Positions 26,199 to 37,631 of a stretch of 64,000 nucleotides of DNA are shown one piece after another. A model generated the notes under the pieces. That model ran no database searches. It was given only the letters and a program-made list of their open reading frames with translations, and was not told where the DNA came from. The stretch lies in NCBI GenBank assembly GCA_036013505.1, contig CP107851.1:4473501-4537500 (forward strand), given 5' to 3'. Every line of letters starts with the position of its first letter. Positions within the stretch are counted from its first letter, which is position 1. This stretch comes from Streptomyces sp. NBC_00510 (GTDB taxonomy: Bacteria; Actinomycetota; Actinomycetes; Streptomycetales; Streptomycetaceae). Position numbers and translations under genes: made by a program.

Positions 26199-26557
26199 TC
26201 CAGGACGCCCTTCTTCCAGGCGTAGAGCAGACCGACGGCGAGGAAGCCGAGGAAGACGAACATCTCGACCAGCGTGGTGCCGCCGTACCCCTCGGCGGCG
26301 AACACCGTCGCCCAGGGGAAGAGGAAGATCGCGTCGACCGCGAAGACGACGTACAGGAAGGAGTAGACGTAGTAGCGGATCTGGGTGTGCGCCCAGCCCT
26401 CGCCGACGGGGTCGACGCCGCACTCGTACGTGAGCATCTTCTCCTGCGTCGGCACGACGGGCCGCAGCAGGCGACCGGCCCCGAAGGCCACGGTCACGAA
26501 GAGCACCCCGAGCACGGCGACCAGCCCGACGACCGAGTAGCCGTGGAAGTAGTCCAC
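26189..26557 (-). CDS. nuoA: Complex I subunit A, second cluster
   Basis: 122 residues with three helices. [44 protein letters not shown] holds the YECG loop that lines the quinone channel and the conserved acidic TM2. GTG start at 26557 with GAGGGG in front. First gene of the operon; its promoter shares the 202-bp gap with the divergent histidine kinase gene. No Rex-type operator is visible there, in contrast to the full operon. Confidence 0.92.
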   Translation of the reverse strand: MDYFHGYSVVGLVAVLGVLFVTVAFGAGRLLRPVVPTQEKMLTYECGVDPVGEGWAHTQIRYYVYSFLYVVFAVDAIFLFPWATVFAAEGYGGTTLVEMFVFLGFLAVGLLYAWKKGVLEWT

Positions 26558-26759
26558 GTCCGTCCGCCCCTCGTTTCTCGTCGTAAGCGCGTTGTCCAGC
26601 GATCCCGGTGGATCTTTAGACGATCTGTACGATCGGAGTCTAGGCCCTGCCTCCCGGAGCGGAACCACCCGTCCTGTCCGGTGGTACGGATAACCCCACC
26701 TTGTCCTGGCAGGCGCACCCCATGGCGGTGGCCGCCCGGTCCCCGGCAGGCTTGGCGTC
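26558..26759. promoter_or_regulatory. Divergent promoter region nuoA (second cluster) / histidine kinase
   Basis: 202 bp. It contains direct ACGATC repeats around 26619-26636 and is otherwise unremarkable. I looked for TGTGA-N6-TCACA (Rex) and found none. Confidence 0.5.
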
Positions 26760-27923
26760 ATGACCATCAACTCCCAGCGCGGGGAAGCCGCCCCGCTGCC
26801 GCCGGCGCGCTTCGCCTTCGACGCCGTGACGTGGAAGGAGATCGCGTATCTCCTGGCGAACCTGCCCGTGGACCTCGTGGGCTTCGTCTACGTCGCCGTC
26901 GTGCTCTACCTCGGCATCGGGCTGTCGGTGACCGTGGTCGGCCTGCCGCTGCTGGCGCTGGGACTGGCCGGGTGCCGGCTGCTGGGGCGGCTGGAGCGGA
27001 TACGGGCGCGCGGCATGCTCGGGGTGGCCGTGGACGAGCCCCGGTCGCTGCGTCCCGGGCGGATGGGGTTCTTCCCCTGGCTGTGGACCTCGCTGAAGGA
27101 CCCGGTGGGATGGCGGCACGCGCTGTACTTCTTCATCCGGCTGCCGTGGGGGATCGCGACCTTCACCGTCGCCTTGACCTCGCTCTTCGTGGCGTGGCCC
27201 GTGCTGCCGTTCATCGCCCGGGGGCTGGCCAACGCGGACCGCGCGATGGTCCGCGGCCTGCTGTCGCCCTCCGACGAGCTGGAGCGGCGGATCGCCGAGC
27301 TGGAGTCGGACCGCGGCACGGTGGTGGACACCGCCGCCGCCGACCTGCGCCGCATCGAGCGCGACCTGCACGACGGCGCCCAGGCCCGGCTCGTGGCGCT
27401 CGCCATGGACCTCGGCCTGGCCAAGGAGAAGCTGCAGGAGGACCCGGAGGCGGCGGCGAGGATGGTCGGCGACGCCCACGGCGAGGTGAAGCTGGCCCTC
27501 CAGGAGCTGCGCGACCTGGCCCGCGGCATCCACCCGGCCGTCCTCACCGACCGCGGCCTGGACGCCGCCCTGTCCTCGGTGGCCGCCCGGTGCACGGTGC
27601 CGGTGCAGGTCCAGGTGGACCTGGCGGGCCGGCCGGCCGCGGCGATCGAGGGCATCGCGTACTTCACCGTCTCCGAGCTGCTGCAGAACATCAGCAAGCA
27701 CAGCGGGGCGCGCCGGGCCGTCGTCGAGCTGTGGCGCTCGGACGGCCGGCTGATGATCCAGGTCCGTGACGACGGGCGGGGCGGGGCGAGCGCGTCGGAC
27801 GGCAGCGGGCTGGGCGGGCTGGCCGAACGGCTGGACGCGGTGGACGGCCTGCTGGTGATCGACTCCCCGGCCGGCGGCCCGACGACGGTGACGGCCGAGC
27901 TGCCCTGGCGCGACCGCGGCTGA
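26760..27923 (+). CDS. NarL-type sensor histidine kinase, copy 1
   Basis: 387 residues. The N-terminal sensor has about four membrane helices (25-70, 120-150) and no large extracellular domain. The HisKA_3 dimerisation helix ERDLHDGAQARL has the phosphoacceptor His204, and the HATPase is seen in ELLQNISKHSGA (N box) and DDGRGGA...GSGLGGLAERL (G boxes). Its kinase half is nearly identical, even at DNA level, to the second kinase at 30516. Only one response regulator gene is nearby (32086), so both kinases may feed it. Convergent with the MFS gene across a perfect terminator. Confidence 0.88.
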   Translation: MTINSQRGEAAPLPPARFAFDAVTWKEIAYLLANLPVDLVGFVYVAVVLYLGIGLSVTVVGLPLLALGLAGCRLLGRLERIRARGMLGVAVDEPRSLRPGRMGFFPWLWTSLKDPVGWRHALYFFIRLPWGIATFTVALTSLFVAWPVLPFIARGLANADRAMVRGLLSPSDELERRIAELESDRGTVVDTAAADLRRIERDLHDGAQARLVALAMDLGLAKEKLQEDPEAAARMVGDAHGEVKLALQELRDLARGIHPAVLTDRGLDAALSSVAARCTVPVQVQVDLAGRPAAAIEGIAYFTVSELLQNISKHSGARRAVVELWRSDGRLMIQVRDDGRGGASASDGSGLGGLAERLDAVDGLLVIDSPAGGPTTVTAELPWRDRG

Positions 27924-27934
27924 GCCGCGTGCGG

Positions 27935-27970
27935 GAAGGCCGGTGCCCTCCAGCGAGGGCACCGGCCTTC
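27935..27970. terminator. Perfect bidirectional terminator
   Basis: GAAGGCCGGTGCCCTC (27935-27950) and GAGGGCACCGGCCTTC (27955-27970) form a perfect 16-bp stem with a CAGC loop, between the stops of the kinase and the MFS gene. Confidence 0.85.
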
Positions 27971-27980
27971 TGTGCTCGCG

Positions 27981-29480
27981 TCAGGCGGCGAGTTCCGTCT
28001 CCTGCGCCGGGGTGGCGGAGGGCTCGGGCCTGCTGTCGCGCATGACCAGGGCGGCCAGCAGGGCGGCGGCGAGGACGCCGATCGCGCTGATGGTGAAGGT
28101 GGCCGACATCGAGGCGGTGAACGCCTCCCGGGCCGCGCGGACCATCCCGCTGTCGCCCTGGGCGACGGCCAGCGCGCCGGCGATGGAGTGCCTCGCCTCC
28201 TCGGGGGTGCCTGCGGGCATCTCGCGGGCGAAGCCGCTCGCCAGCAACGAGCCGAGGATCGCGATGCCGAGCGCGGTACCGGCCTGCTGGATGGTGTCGT
28301 TCAGGGCGGAACCGACACCCGCCTTCTCCGCGGGGATGGTGGCCATGAGGGCGCCGACGGCGGCCGGCATCGCCAGCCCCGCGCCGAGGCCGAGCAGGCC
28401 GAGGGCGGCTGCCGGGACGGCGAAGCCGGTGCCGGCCGAGACGGTGGTCAGCAGCGCGAAGGAGGAGGCCATGACGAGCATGCCGCCGAGGATCAGCAGG
28501 CGGTTGCCGATCCGCGCGGCGAACGTGGTGCCCAGGACGTTGCCGGCCAGCGCGGCGACGGCCAGCGGCACGAAGGCGACACCCGCCTTGACCGGCGAGT
28601 AGCCCAGCACGAACTGCAGGTACTGGGTGAGCACCAGCAGCAGGCCGCCGTTGCCGATCTGGACCAGGGTCAGCGAGAGCGAGCCGCCGCTGAAGTTGCG
28701 GTGCCGGAACAGGACCAGCGGGACCATCGGCGCGGGGGTGACGTTCTCCCAGACCACGAAGGCGCCCAGGGCGACGACGGCGACGGCCAGGGTGACCCCG
28801 GAGCGGCCACCGAAGGCGCCGTGCTGCGGGAGCTCGATGATCCACCAGACCAGGGCGGTCATGCCGGCCGCGGACAGCACCGCGCCGAGCGGGTCGGGCT
28901 TGCTCCACGGGCCCTTGGACTCCGGCATGAGGGTGAGGCCGGCGGCGACGGCGAGCGCGACGACCGGGACGTTGATCAGGAAGATCGCGTGCCAGGAGAA
29001 GTGGTCGATCAGCACGCCGCCGAGCACCGGGCTGCCGACCAGGCCGAGCATCGACACCGAGCTCCACGCCGCCATGGCCCTGCCGCGCTCCTCCTCGTCG
29101 AAGACGGTGATGAGGATCGACAGCGTCGAGGGCATGATCAGCGCGCCGCCGACGCCCATCGCGACCCGTACGGCGATGACCTCACCCGGGCTGGTGCAGA
29201 AGGTGGCCGCCAGGGAGGCCGCCCCGAAGAGCAGCAGGCCGGCGAGCATCACCTTCCGGCGCCCGAACCGGTCCCCGAGGCTTCCCGAGGCCAGCAGCAG
29301 ACCGGCGAAGACCAGGATGTAGGAGTCGAGGATCCACTGCGTGTCCTGGGCGCTCGCGCCGATGTCCGCGGTCATCGCGGGCACCGCCACGGTCAGCGCC
29401 ATGCTGTCGACCACCAGGACCAGCGAGCTGAGGCACAGCACGATCAGGATCCACCAGCGGCGGGGGTTGCGGGTCTCCAT
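27981..29480 (-). CDS. MFS drug exporter, DHA2/EmrB-QacA type
   Basis: 499 residues, about 14 membrane helices. Motif A appears as GSLGDRFGRRKVMLAG after helix 2, and motif C as GVGGALIMPSTLSIL in helix 5, both typical of proton-coupled exporters. WILDSYILVFAGLLLASG is helix 2. ATG start at 29480; the TetR gene is divergent 157 bp away, with operator palindromes between, so expression is probably induced by its own substrate through that repressor. Confidence 0.9.
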   Translation of the reverse strand: METRNPRRWWILIVLCLSSLVLVVDSMALTVAVPAMTADIGASAQDTQWILDSYILVFAGLLLASGSLGDRFGRRKVMLAGLLLFGAASLAATFCTSPGEVIAVRVAMGVGGALIMPSTLSILITVFDEEERGRAMAAWSSVSMLGLVGSPVLGGVLIDHFSWHAIFLINVPVVALAVAAGLTLMPESKGPWSKPDPLGAVLSAAGMTALVWWIIELPQHGAFGGRSGVTLAVAVVALGAFVVWENVTPAPMVPLVLFRHRNFSGGSLSLTLVQIGNGGLLLVLTQYLQFVLGYSPVKAGVAFVPLAVAALAGNVLGTTFAARIGNRLLILGGMLVMASSFALLTTVSAGTGFAVPAAALGLLGLGAGLAMPAAVGALMATIPAEKAGVGSALNDTIQQAGTALGIAILGSLLASGFAREMPAGTPEEARHSIAGALAVAQGDSGMVRAAREAFTASMSATFTISAIGVLAAALLAALVMRDSRPEPSATPAQETELAA

Positions 29481-29506
29481 GGGGCGTCCTTTCGGGCATC
29501 GGCTCG

Positions 29507-29562
29507 TGCGTACACCGTTCCTTCAATGCGAACACTGTACGCATGGCGGAACGGTGTGCGCA
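29507..29562. promoter_or_regulatory. Nested palindromic operator for the TetR repressor
   Basis: ATGCGAACACTGTACGCAT (29526-29544) is a 19-bp palindrome with one arm mismatch. It is framed by TGCGTACACCGTTC (29507-29520) and GAACGGTGTGCGCA (29549-29562), inverted copies centred on the same axis. It lies in the MFS/TetR divergent gap. Confidence 0.8.
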
Positions 29563-29583
29563 ACACTCGCTCCTGTACGCTGA

Positions 29584-29602
29584 ATGCGAACGCCGTACGC
29601 AG
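29584..29602. promoter_or_regulatory. Second TetR-type operator
   Basis: ATGCGAACGCCGTACGCAG repeats the core operator with two arm mismatches, 36 bp before the TetR start codon, suiting autoregulation. Confidence 0.7.
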
Positions 29603-29637
29603 CAGTCCGCCCGCACGCCGGTCCCCGAAGGAGCGCC

Positions 29638-30369
29638 ATGGCCGCCAGGACGAAGCCGAGCCCGATCCCGTCCGTGTGGGCCCGGCAGCAGCGCGAGGCC
29701 GACCAGCCCGCGCTCAGCCGCGGCGCGATCGTCCGCGAGGCGATCGCCATGCTGGACGCCGAGGGCGTCGACGCCCTCAGCATGCGCAAGCTGGGGGCCC
29801 GGCTGAACGCCGGCGCGACCTCCCTCTACCGGCACGTCGCGACCAAGGACGAGCTGATGGAGCTGGCCGTCGACGAGGTCGCCGCCGAGATCGCCGTCCC
29901 CGCCGCCGGCGGCGCGGACTGGCGCGCCGCGGTCACCGAGGCCGCCGGGTCCTTCCGCGCGACGGCGCTGCGCCACCCGTGGCTGTCCTCGGTCCTGGGC
30001 CAGGCGGGCCTCGCCTACCTCGGCCCCAACCTCATGTCGTACTCCGAGCGGCTGGCCGCCCTGTTCGCCGCCGCCGGCTTCCCCGAGCCGAGCCGGGCGA
30101 TCGACACCCTCCTGAGCTACGTGATCGGCATGAGCACCACGGAAGCCGCCTGGCTCACCACGGTCGCCCGCTCCGGCGAGACCGAGGCCGGCTTCATCGC
30201 CCGTCTCATGCCCGCAGCCCAGGCCGCCGCGGCGCCCCACGACCACCTGTCCGGCTCCTACGCCGACCCCACGGCCGCCATCGAGGACCCGGTCGCGCTG
30301 CGCGAGGCCAAGTTCGCCTACGGCCTGGACGTCGTCCTCGACGGGCTGGCGCTGCGGCTCCCCCGCTGA
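29638..30369 (+). CDS. TetR-family repressor of the MFS exporter
   Basis: 243 residues from ATG 29638 (GAAGGAG upstream). The helix-turn-helix is ALSRGAIVREAIAMLDAEGVDALSMRKLGARLNAGATSLYRHVATKDELMEL, a textbook TetR N-terminus; the C-terminal ligand domain (about 95-235) resembles TetR_C_1. It is divergent to the MFS gene and should bind the palindromes between them. An upstream in-frame ATG at 29584 sits inside an operator and has no ribosome site. Confidence 0.9.
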   Translation: MAARTKPSPIPSVWARQQREADQPALSRGAIVREAIAMLDAEGVDALSMRKLGARLNAGATSLYRHVATKDELMELAVDEVAAEIAVPAAGGADWRAAVTEAAGSFRATALRHPWLSSVLGQAGLAYLGPNLMSYSERLAALFAAAGFPEPSRAIDTLLSYVIGMSTTEAAWLTTVARSGETEAGFIARLMPAAQAAAAPHDHLSGSYADPTAAIEDPVALREAKFAYGLDVVLDGLALRLPR

Positions 30370-30515
30370 CACCGCCCCGGTCCCGGCCGCCGCACCGCGG
30401 GGGTGGGGTTTTCCCCAGGTCCAAGACGCCGATCCGCACCATGGGCGCGAGGGGCCCGCAGGACGAGGCTGGAGGCATCACCAGCGGACGCAGAGGTACG
30501 ACGAAGAGGACGGAC

Positions 30516-31835
30516 GTGACCATGGCATACGGTTTCCCGGAGCCGCGCGAGCACCGGCTGCCCGCGGCGCTGCGCGCGCCGATCGAGGCCCGCACCTGGC
30601 GCGAGTTCCTGTATCTCCTGCTGAACCTGCCAATGGGCATCATCGGCTTCGTCTTCACGGTGACGATGCTGTCGCTGGGCGCGGGCCTGCTGGTCACCTT
30701 CCTCGGACTGCCCGTCCTCGCCGTGATGCTGGCCGGGTGCCGGGGGCTCGGCGTCGTGGAGCGCGAGCGGGCGCGCCAGTGCCTGCGCATCGACGTGGCC
30801 GCGCCGGAACCGCTGCGCCGGCGGCCGGGCCAGGGCTTCATGTCGTGGCTCGGCGGCCAGCTGACCAGCGGCGCCTCCTGGCGGCACATCCTGTACTTCT
30901 TCGTGCACTTCCCGTGGGGCGTGTTCACCTTCTCGGTGGCCATCTCCTTCTTCACCTACGGCTGGGGGCTCCTCACGTACCCGCTGTGGCAGTGGGTGTT
31001 CCCGGCCTACACCGACCAGCCCGGGCTCCAGCTGTACGGGGACGGCAACGGCAACGGCTGGTGGCTGGACTCGCCGTTCGAGGTGGCCATGACCTCCGTG
31101 CTGGGACTGCTGCTGGTCCTGGCCACCCCCTGGCTGATCCGGGGCATGGCGTACGTCGACCGGGGCCTGGTCGCCGGGCTGCTGGGGCCCTCGCGGCTGG
31201 CCAGCCGCGTCACGGAACTGGAGTCGGACCGGGGCACGGTGGTGGACACCGCCGCCGCCGACCTGCGCCGCATCGAGCGCGACCTGCACGACGGCGCCCA
31301 GGCCCGGCTCGTGGCGCTCGCCATGGACCTCGGCCTGGCCAAGGAGAAGCTGCAGGAGGACCCGAAGGCGGCGGCCACCATGGTCGAGGAGGCGCACGGC
31401 GAGGTGAAGCTCGCGCTGCAGGAGCTGCGCGACCTGGCCCGCGGCATCCACCCGGCCGTCCTCACCGACCGTGGCCTGGACGCCGCCCTGTCCTCCCTCG
31501 CGGCGCGCTGCACCGTGCCGGTGCAGGTGAGCGTGGACCTGCCGGGGCGTCCGGTGCCGGCGATCGAGGGCATCGCGTACTTCACCGTCTCCGAGCTGCT
31601 GCAGAACATCAGCAAGCACAGCGGCGCCTCGCGCGCCACGGTCGACCTGTGGCGCTCCGGAGACCGGCTGATGATCCACGTCGTCGACAACGGGCGCGGC
31701 GGCGCCTCCACGGCCCGCGGCTCCGGCCTGGCCGGGCTCGCCGAGCGGCTGGGGGCGGTGGACGGCGTCCTCGCGGTGGACTCCCCCGCCGGCGGCCCGA
31801 CCACCGTCGCGGCCGAGCTGCCCTGGCGGACCTGA
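30516..31835 (+). CDS. NarL-type sensor histidine kinase, copy 2
   Basis: 439 residues, paralogue of the kinase at 26760. Sensor part: four or so helices (about 30-70, 120-150, 195-220) with an extra extracellular-type loop (PAYTDQPGLQLYGDGNGNGWW) not in copy 1. Phosphoacceptor His258 in ERDLHDGAQARL; ATPase N box ELLQNISKHSGA and G box GSGLAGLAERL. GTG 30516 is preferred over ATG 30522 because AGAGGA lies five bases before it. The response regulator gene follows 250 bp later on the same strand. Confidence 0.88.
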   Translation: MTMAYGFPEPREHRLPAALRAPIEARTWREFLYLLLNLPMGIIGFVFTVTMLSLGAGLLVTFLGLPVLAVMLAGCRGLGVVERERARQCLRIDVAAPEPLRRRPGQGFMSWLGGQLTSGASWRHILYFFVHFPWGVFTFSVAISFFTYGWGLLTYPLWQWVFPAYTDQPGLQLYGDGNGNGWWLDSPFEVAMTSVLGLLLVLATPWLIRGMAYVDRGLVAGLLGPSRLASRVTELESDRGTVVDTAAADLRRIERDLHDGAQARLVALAMDLGLAKEKLQEDPKAAATMVEEAHGEVKLALQELRDLARGIHPAVLTDRGLDAALSSLAARCTVPVQVSVDLPGRPVPAIEGIAYFTVSELLQNISKHSGASRATVDLWRSGDRLMIHVVDNGRGGASTARGSGLAGLAERLGAVDGVLAVDSPAGGPTTVAAELPWRT

Positions 31836-31861
31836 CCCCGCGGGGGACCGACCGCCGGGGC

Positions 31862-31960
31862 AGCAGGACCGCAAGAGCCGGAAGAGCCGGAAGAGCCGGA
31901 AAAACCAGAAGAACCGCAAGGACCAATAGGACCGGGAAGACCGGAAGAACCGAGAGGACG
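31862..31960. repeat. Tandem 9-bp repeat, 11 imperfect units
   Basis: Eleven consecutive 9-mers close to GGAAGAACC (AGCAGGACC, GCAAGAGCC, GGAAGAGCC x2, GGAAAAACC, AGAAGAACC, ...) fill the gap between the second kinase and its regulator. Purine-rich on the plus strand and unlike the surrounding composition. No known element matches. Confidence 0.85.
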
Positions 31961-32085
31961 CTGACCGCGCCCCCTCCGTCCCTCCCCGCACTCCGCCCCG
32001 GCGGCAAGGCCGTGTGCCCGCCGCCGGAAGCTGGAATGCTGGGGAGGGACAGCACGTCGACGTCGACACGGGGGAGCCGGTAGCG

Positions 32086-32757
32086 GTGGAGGACAGGGTG
32101 CGGGTGGTCATCGCCGAGGATTCGGTGCTGCTGAGGGAGGGACTGACCCGCCTGCTGACCGACCGCGGGCACGAGGTCGTCGCCGGGGTCGGCGACGCCG
32201 AGGCCCTGCTGAAGGTGATCGGCGAGCTCGCCGCCGAGGACGCGGTGCCCGACGTGGTCGTGGCCGACGTGCGGATGCCTCCGACCCACACCGACGAGGG
32301 CGTACGCGCCGCGGTGCGGCTGCGCCGCGACCACCCGCGGCTGGGCGTGCTCGTGCTGTCGCAGTACGTGGAGGAGCGGTACGCCACCGAGCTGCTGGCC
32401 GCCAGTTCCCGCGGGGTCGGGTATCTGCTCAAGGACCGGGTAGCCGATGTGCGGGAGTTCGTCGACGCGGTCGTACGGGTGGCCGGCGGCGGTACCGCCC
32501 TGGACCCGGAGGTGGTCGCGCAGCTGCTGGGACGCAGCCGCAAGCAGGACGTGCTGGCCGGTCTCACCCCGCGGGAGCGCGAGGTGCTGGGGCTGATGGC
32601 GGAGGGACGGACGAACTCCGCGATCGCCAAGCAGCTGGTGGTGAGCGACGGGGCGGTGGAGAAGCACGTCAGCAACATCTTCCTCAAACTGGGGCTGGCC
32701 CCCAGCGAGGGCGACCACCGGCGTGTCCTGGCCGTGCTCACGTACCTCAATTCCTGA
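32086..32757 (+). CDS. NarL/FixJ-family response regulator
   Basis: 223 residues from GTG 32086, with GGGGGAG upstream. Receiver domain: VVIAEDSVLLREGL acidic pocket, phosphoacceptor Asp61 in VVADVRMPP, and Lys in GYLLKDRV. The LuxR helix-turn-helix is LTPREREVLGLMAEGRTNSAIAKQLVVSDGAVEKHVSNIFLKLGL. It is the only regulator near two paralogous kinases and is probably the target of both. Targets unknown; nuoA of the reduced cluster and korA are adjacent candidates. Confidence 0.9.
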   Translation: MEDRVRVVIAEDSVLLREGLTRLLTDRGHEVVAGVGDAEALLKVIGELAAEDAVPDVVVADVRMPPTHTDEGVRAAVRLRRDHPRLGVLVLSQYVEERYATELLAASSRGVGYLLKDRVADVREFVDAVVRVAGGGTALDPEVVAQLLGRSRKQDVLAGLTPREREVLGLMAEGRTNSAIAKQLVVSDGAVEKHVSNIFLKLGLAPSEGDHRRVLAVLTYLNS

Positions 32758-32760
32758 TCG

Positions 32761-32777
32761 TCTGACGTATCGTCAGA
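32761..32777. promoter_or_regulatory. Perfect short palindrome upstream of korA
   Basis: TCTGACG-TAT-CGTCAGA starts 4 bp after the response regulator stop. It could be an operator or a weak terminator stem; no T tract follows. The rest of the 257-bp gap to korA contains the korA ribosome site (AAGGAGG, 32999-33005). Confidence 0.5.
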
Positions 32778-33014
32778 GGATCCCGCGGAGCGTAGAACCG
32801 AAGCGGCGCCGGAAGGCGTCCCATATGGAGGAAGCAGGCAGCACGGGCTCCGGGGGGCGGTGACCGTGACCCATCAGGGCACAAAGGGAGCCCAGCGCGG
32901 CGTTCACGATGCGGGAAGACCCGGGAAGGCGACCCTTACCCACGTACGATGGCGCGTGGGACACAAGGTCACGGCCCCGGTCGTGAGCCGCCGCCTCGAA
33001 GGAGGTCCGATTCA

Positions 33015-36018
<3,004 letters not shown>

Positions 36019-36058
36019 CCCCCCGGCGTCCCTCACATCGACCGCAGCGGCCGTACGG

Positions 36059-36087
36059 GGCCCGGACCTGACGATCAGGTCCGGGCC
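36059..36087. terminator. Bidirectional terminator korB / HxlR gene
   Basis: GGCCCGGACCTGA (36059-36071) pairs perfectly with TCAGGTCCGGGCC (36075-36087) over a 3-nt loop. Its right arm is inside the last codons of the HxlR gene. Confidence 0.8.
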
Positions 36088-36470
36088 TCGTCGTATGCCC
36101 GGCGGGCCGCCATCACCTGCTCCGTGCGGCCCTCGGTCCAGCGGGCCAGGGCCCAGACCTGGTCCGCGGCCTCCTTGCCGAGCGGGGTGAGGGAGTACTC
36201 CACGCGCGGCGGGATGACGGGGTGCGCCTCGCGGTGCACGAAGCCGTCGCGCTCCAGGGTCTGCAGGGTCTGGGCGAGCATCTTCTCGCTGACCCCGCCG
36301 ACCGTGCGGCGCAGCTCGCTGAAGCGCAGGGTGCCGTCGGTCAGTGCGGCGAGCACCAGTACGCCCCAGCGGCTGGTGACGTGTTCGAGGATCACCCGCG
36401 AGGGGCAGTTGCGCGCGTTCACGTCCGGGGGCGCCTGCAGCACGGCGGTGAGCTCGTCCCTTACGTCCAT
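36075..36470 (-). CDS. HxlR/DUF24-family redox regulator (QorR/YodB-like)
   Basis: 131 residues with the winged helix KMLAQTLQTLERDGFVHREAHPVIPPRVEYSLTPLGKE typical of HxlR. One N-terminal Cys in NARNCPSRVILEHV matches the redox-sensing Cys of QorR, YodB and HypR. It is divergent to a quinone oxidoreductase gene with a palindrome between, the same layout as QorR-qor. Likely a repressor released when quinones or diamide modify that Cys. Confidence 0.85.
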   Translation of the reverse strand: MDVRDELTAVLQAPPDVNARNCPSRVILEHVTSRWGVLVLAALTDGTLRFSELRRTVGGVSEKMLAQTLQTLERDGFVHREAHPVIPPRVEYSLTPLGKEAADQVWALARWTEGRTEQVMAARRAYDEART

Positions 36471-36492
36471 ACCACTAGCTTACTTTGAAGTG

Positions 36493-36515
36493 GGTACTTT
36501 CTGGAAGTTAGTACC
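36493..36515. promoter_or_regulatory. Putative HxlR operator
   Basis: GGTACT and AGTACC arms separated by 11 bp, in the 105-bp divergent gap; the neighbouring ACTTTGAAGT (36482-36491) is a second small palindrome. This matches the TAC-N-GTA style of DUF24 regulators. Confidence 0.65.
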
Positions 36516-36575
36516 GGCCCTAGGGTTAGTCCCGTCAGCACGCACAAGGACACCAGGGACTGGAGAGAACCCGTC

Positions 36576-37433
<858 letters not shown>

Positions 37434-37456
37434 CCCCGGCCGCCCGCCCGGACGGA

Positions 37457-37496
37457 GGGGCCCCCACGGCGGATCCCCTCCTGCCGCGGGGGCCCC
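37457..37496 (+). terminator. Terminator after the quinone oxidoreductase
   Basis: GGGGCCCCC (37457-37465) pairs with GGGGGCCCC (37488-37496), 23 bp after the stop. Confidence 0.65.
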
Positions 37497-37631
37497 GCCC
37501 CGTGTCCGCCCGGTCCCGGTGCGTTCCCGGCCCGCGACGAGGGTGTCATGACCGTCATGCGATACGCAGATGACGGGAGAAGGCCCCGCACGCTACCTTC
37601 GAGCGGTCGGCCAGCGCCCCGGGAGGAACGA

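Noticed and set aside
26558-26759. Possible Rex site for the second nuo cluster
   Set aside because: No TGTGA-N6-TCACA-like sequence could be found.
32773-32964. 63-residue minus-strand ORF in the korA upstream gap
   Set aside because: GTG start without ribosome site and no recognisable sequence; it overlaps the presumed korA promoter.
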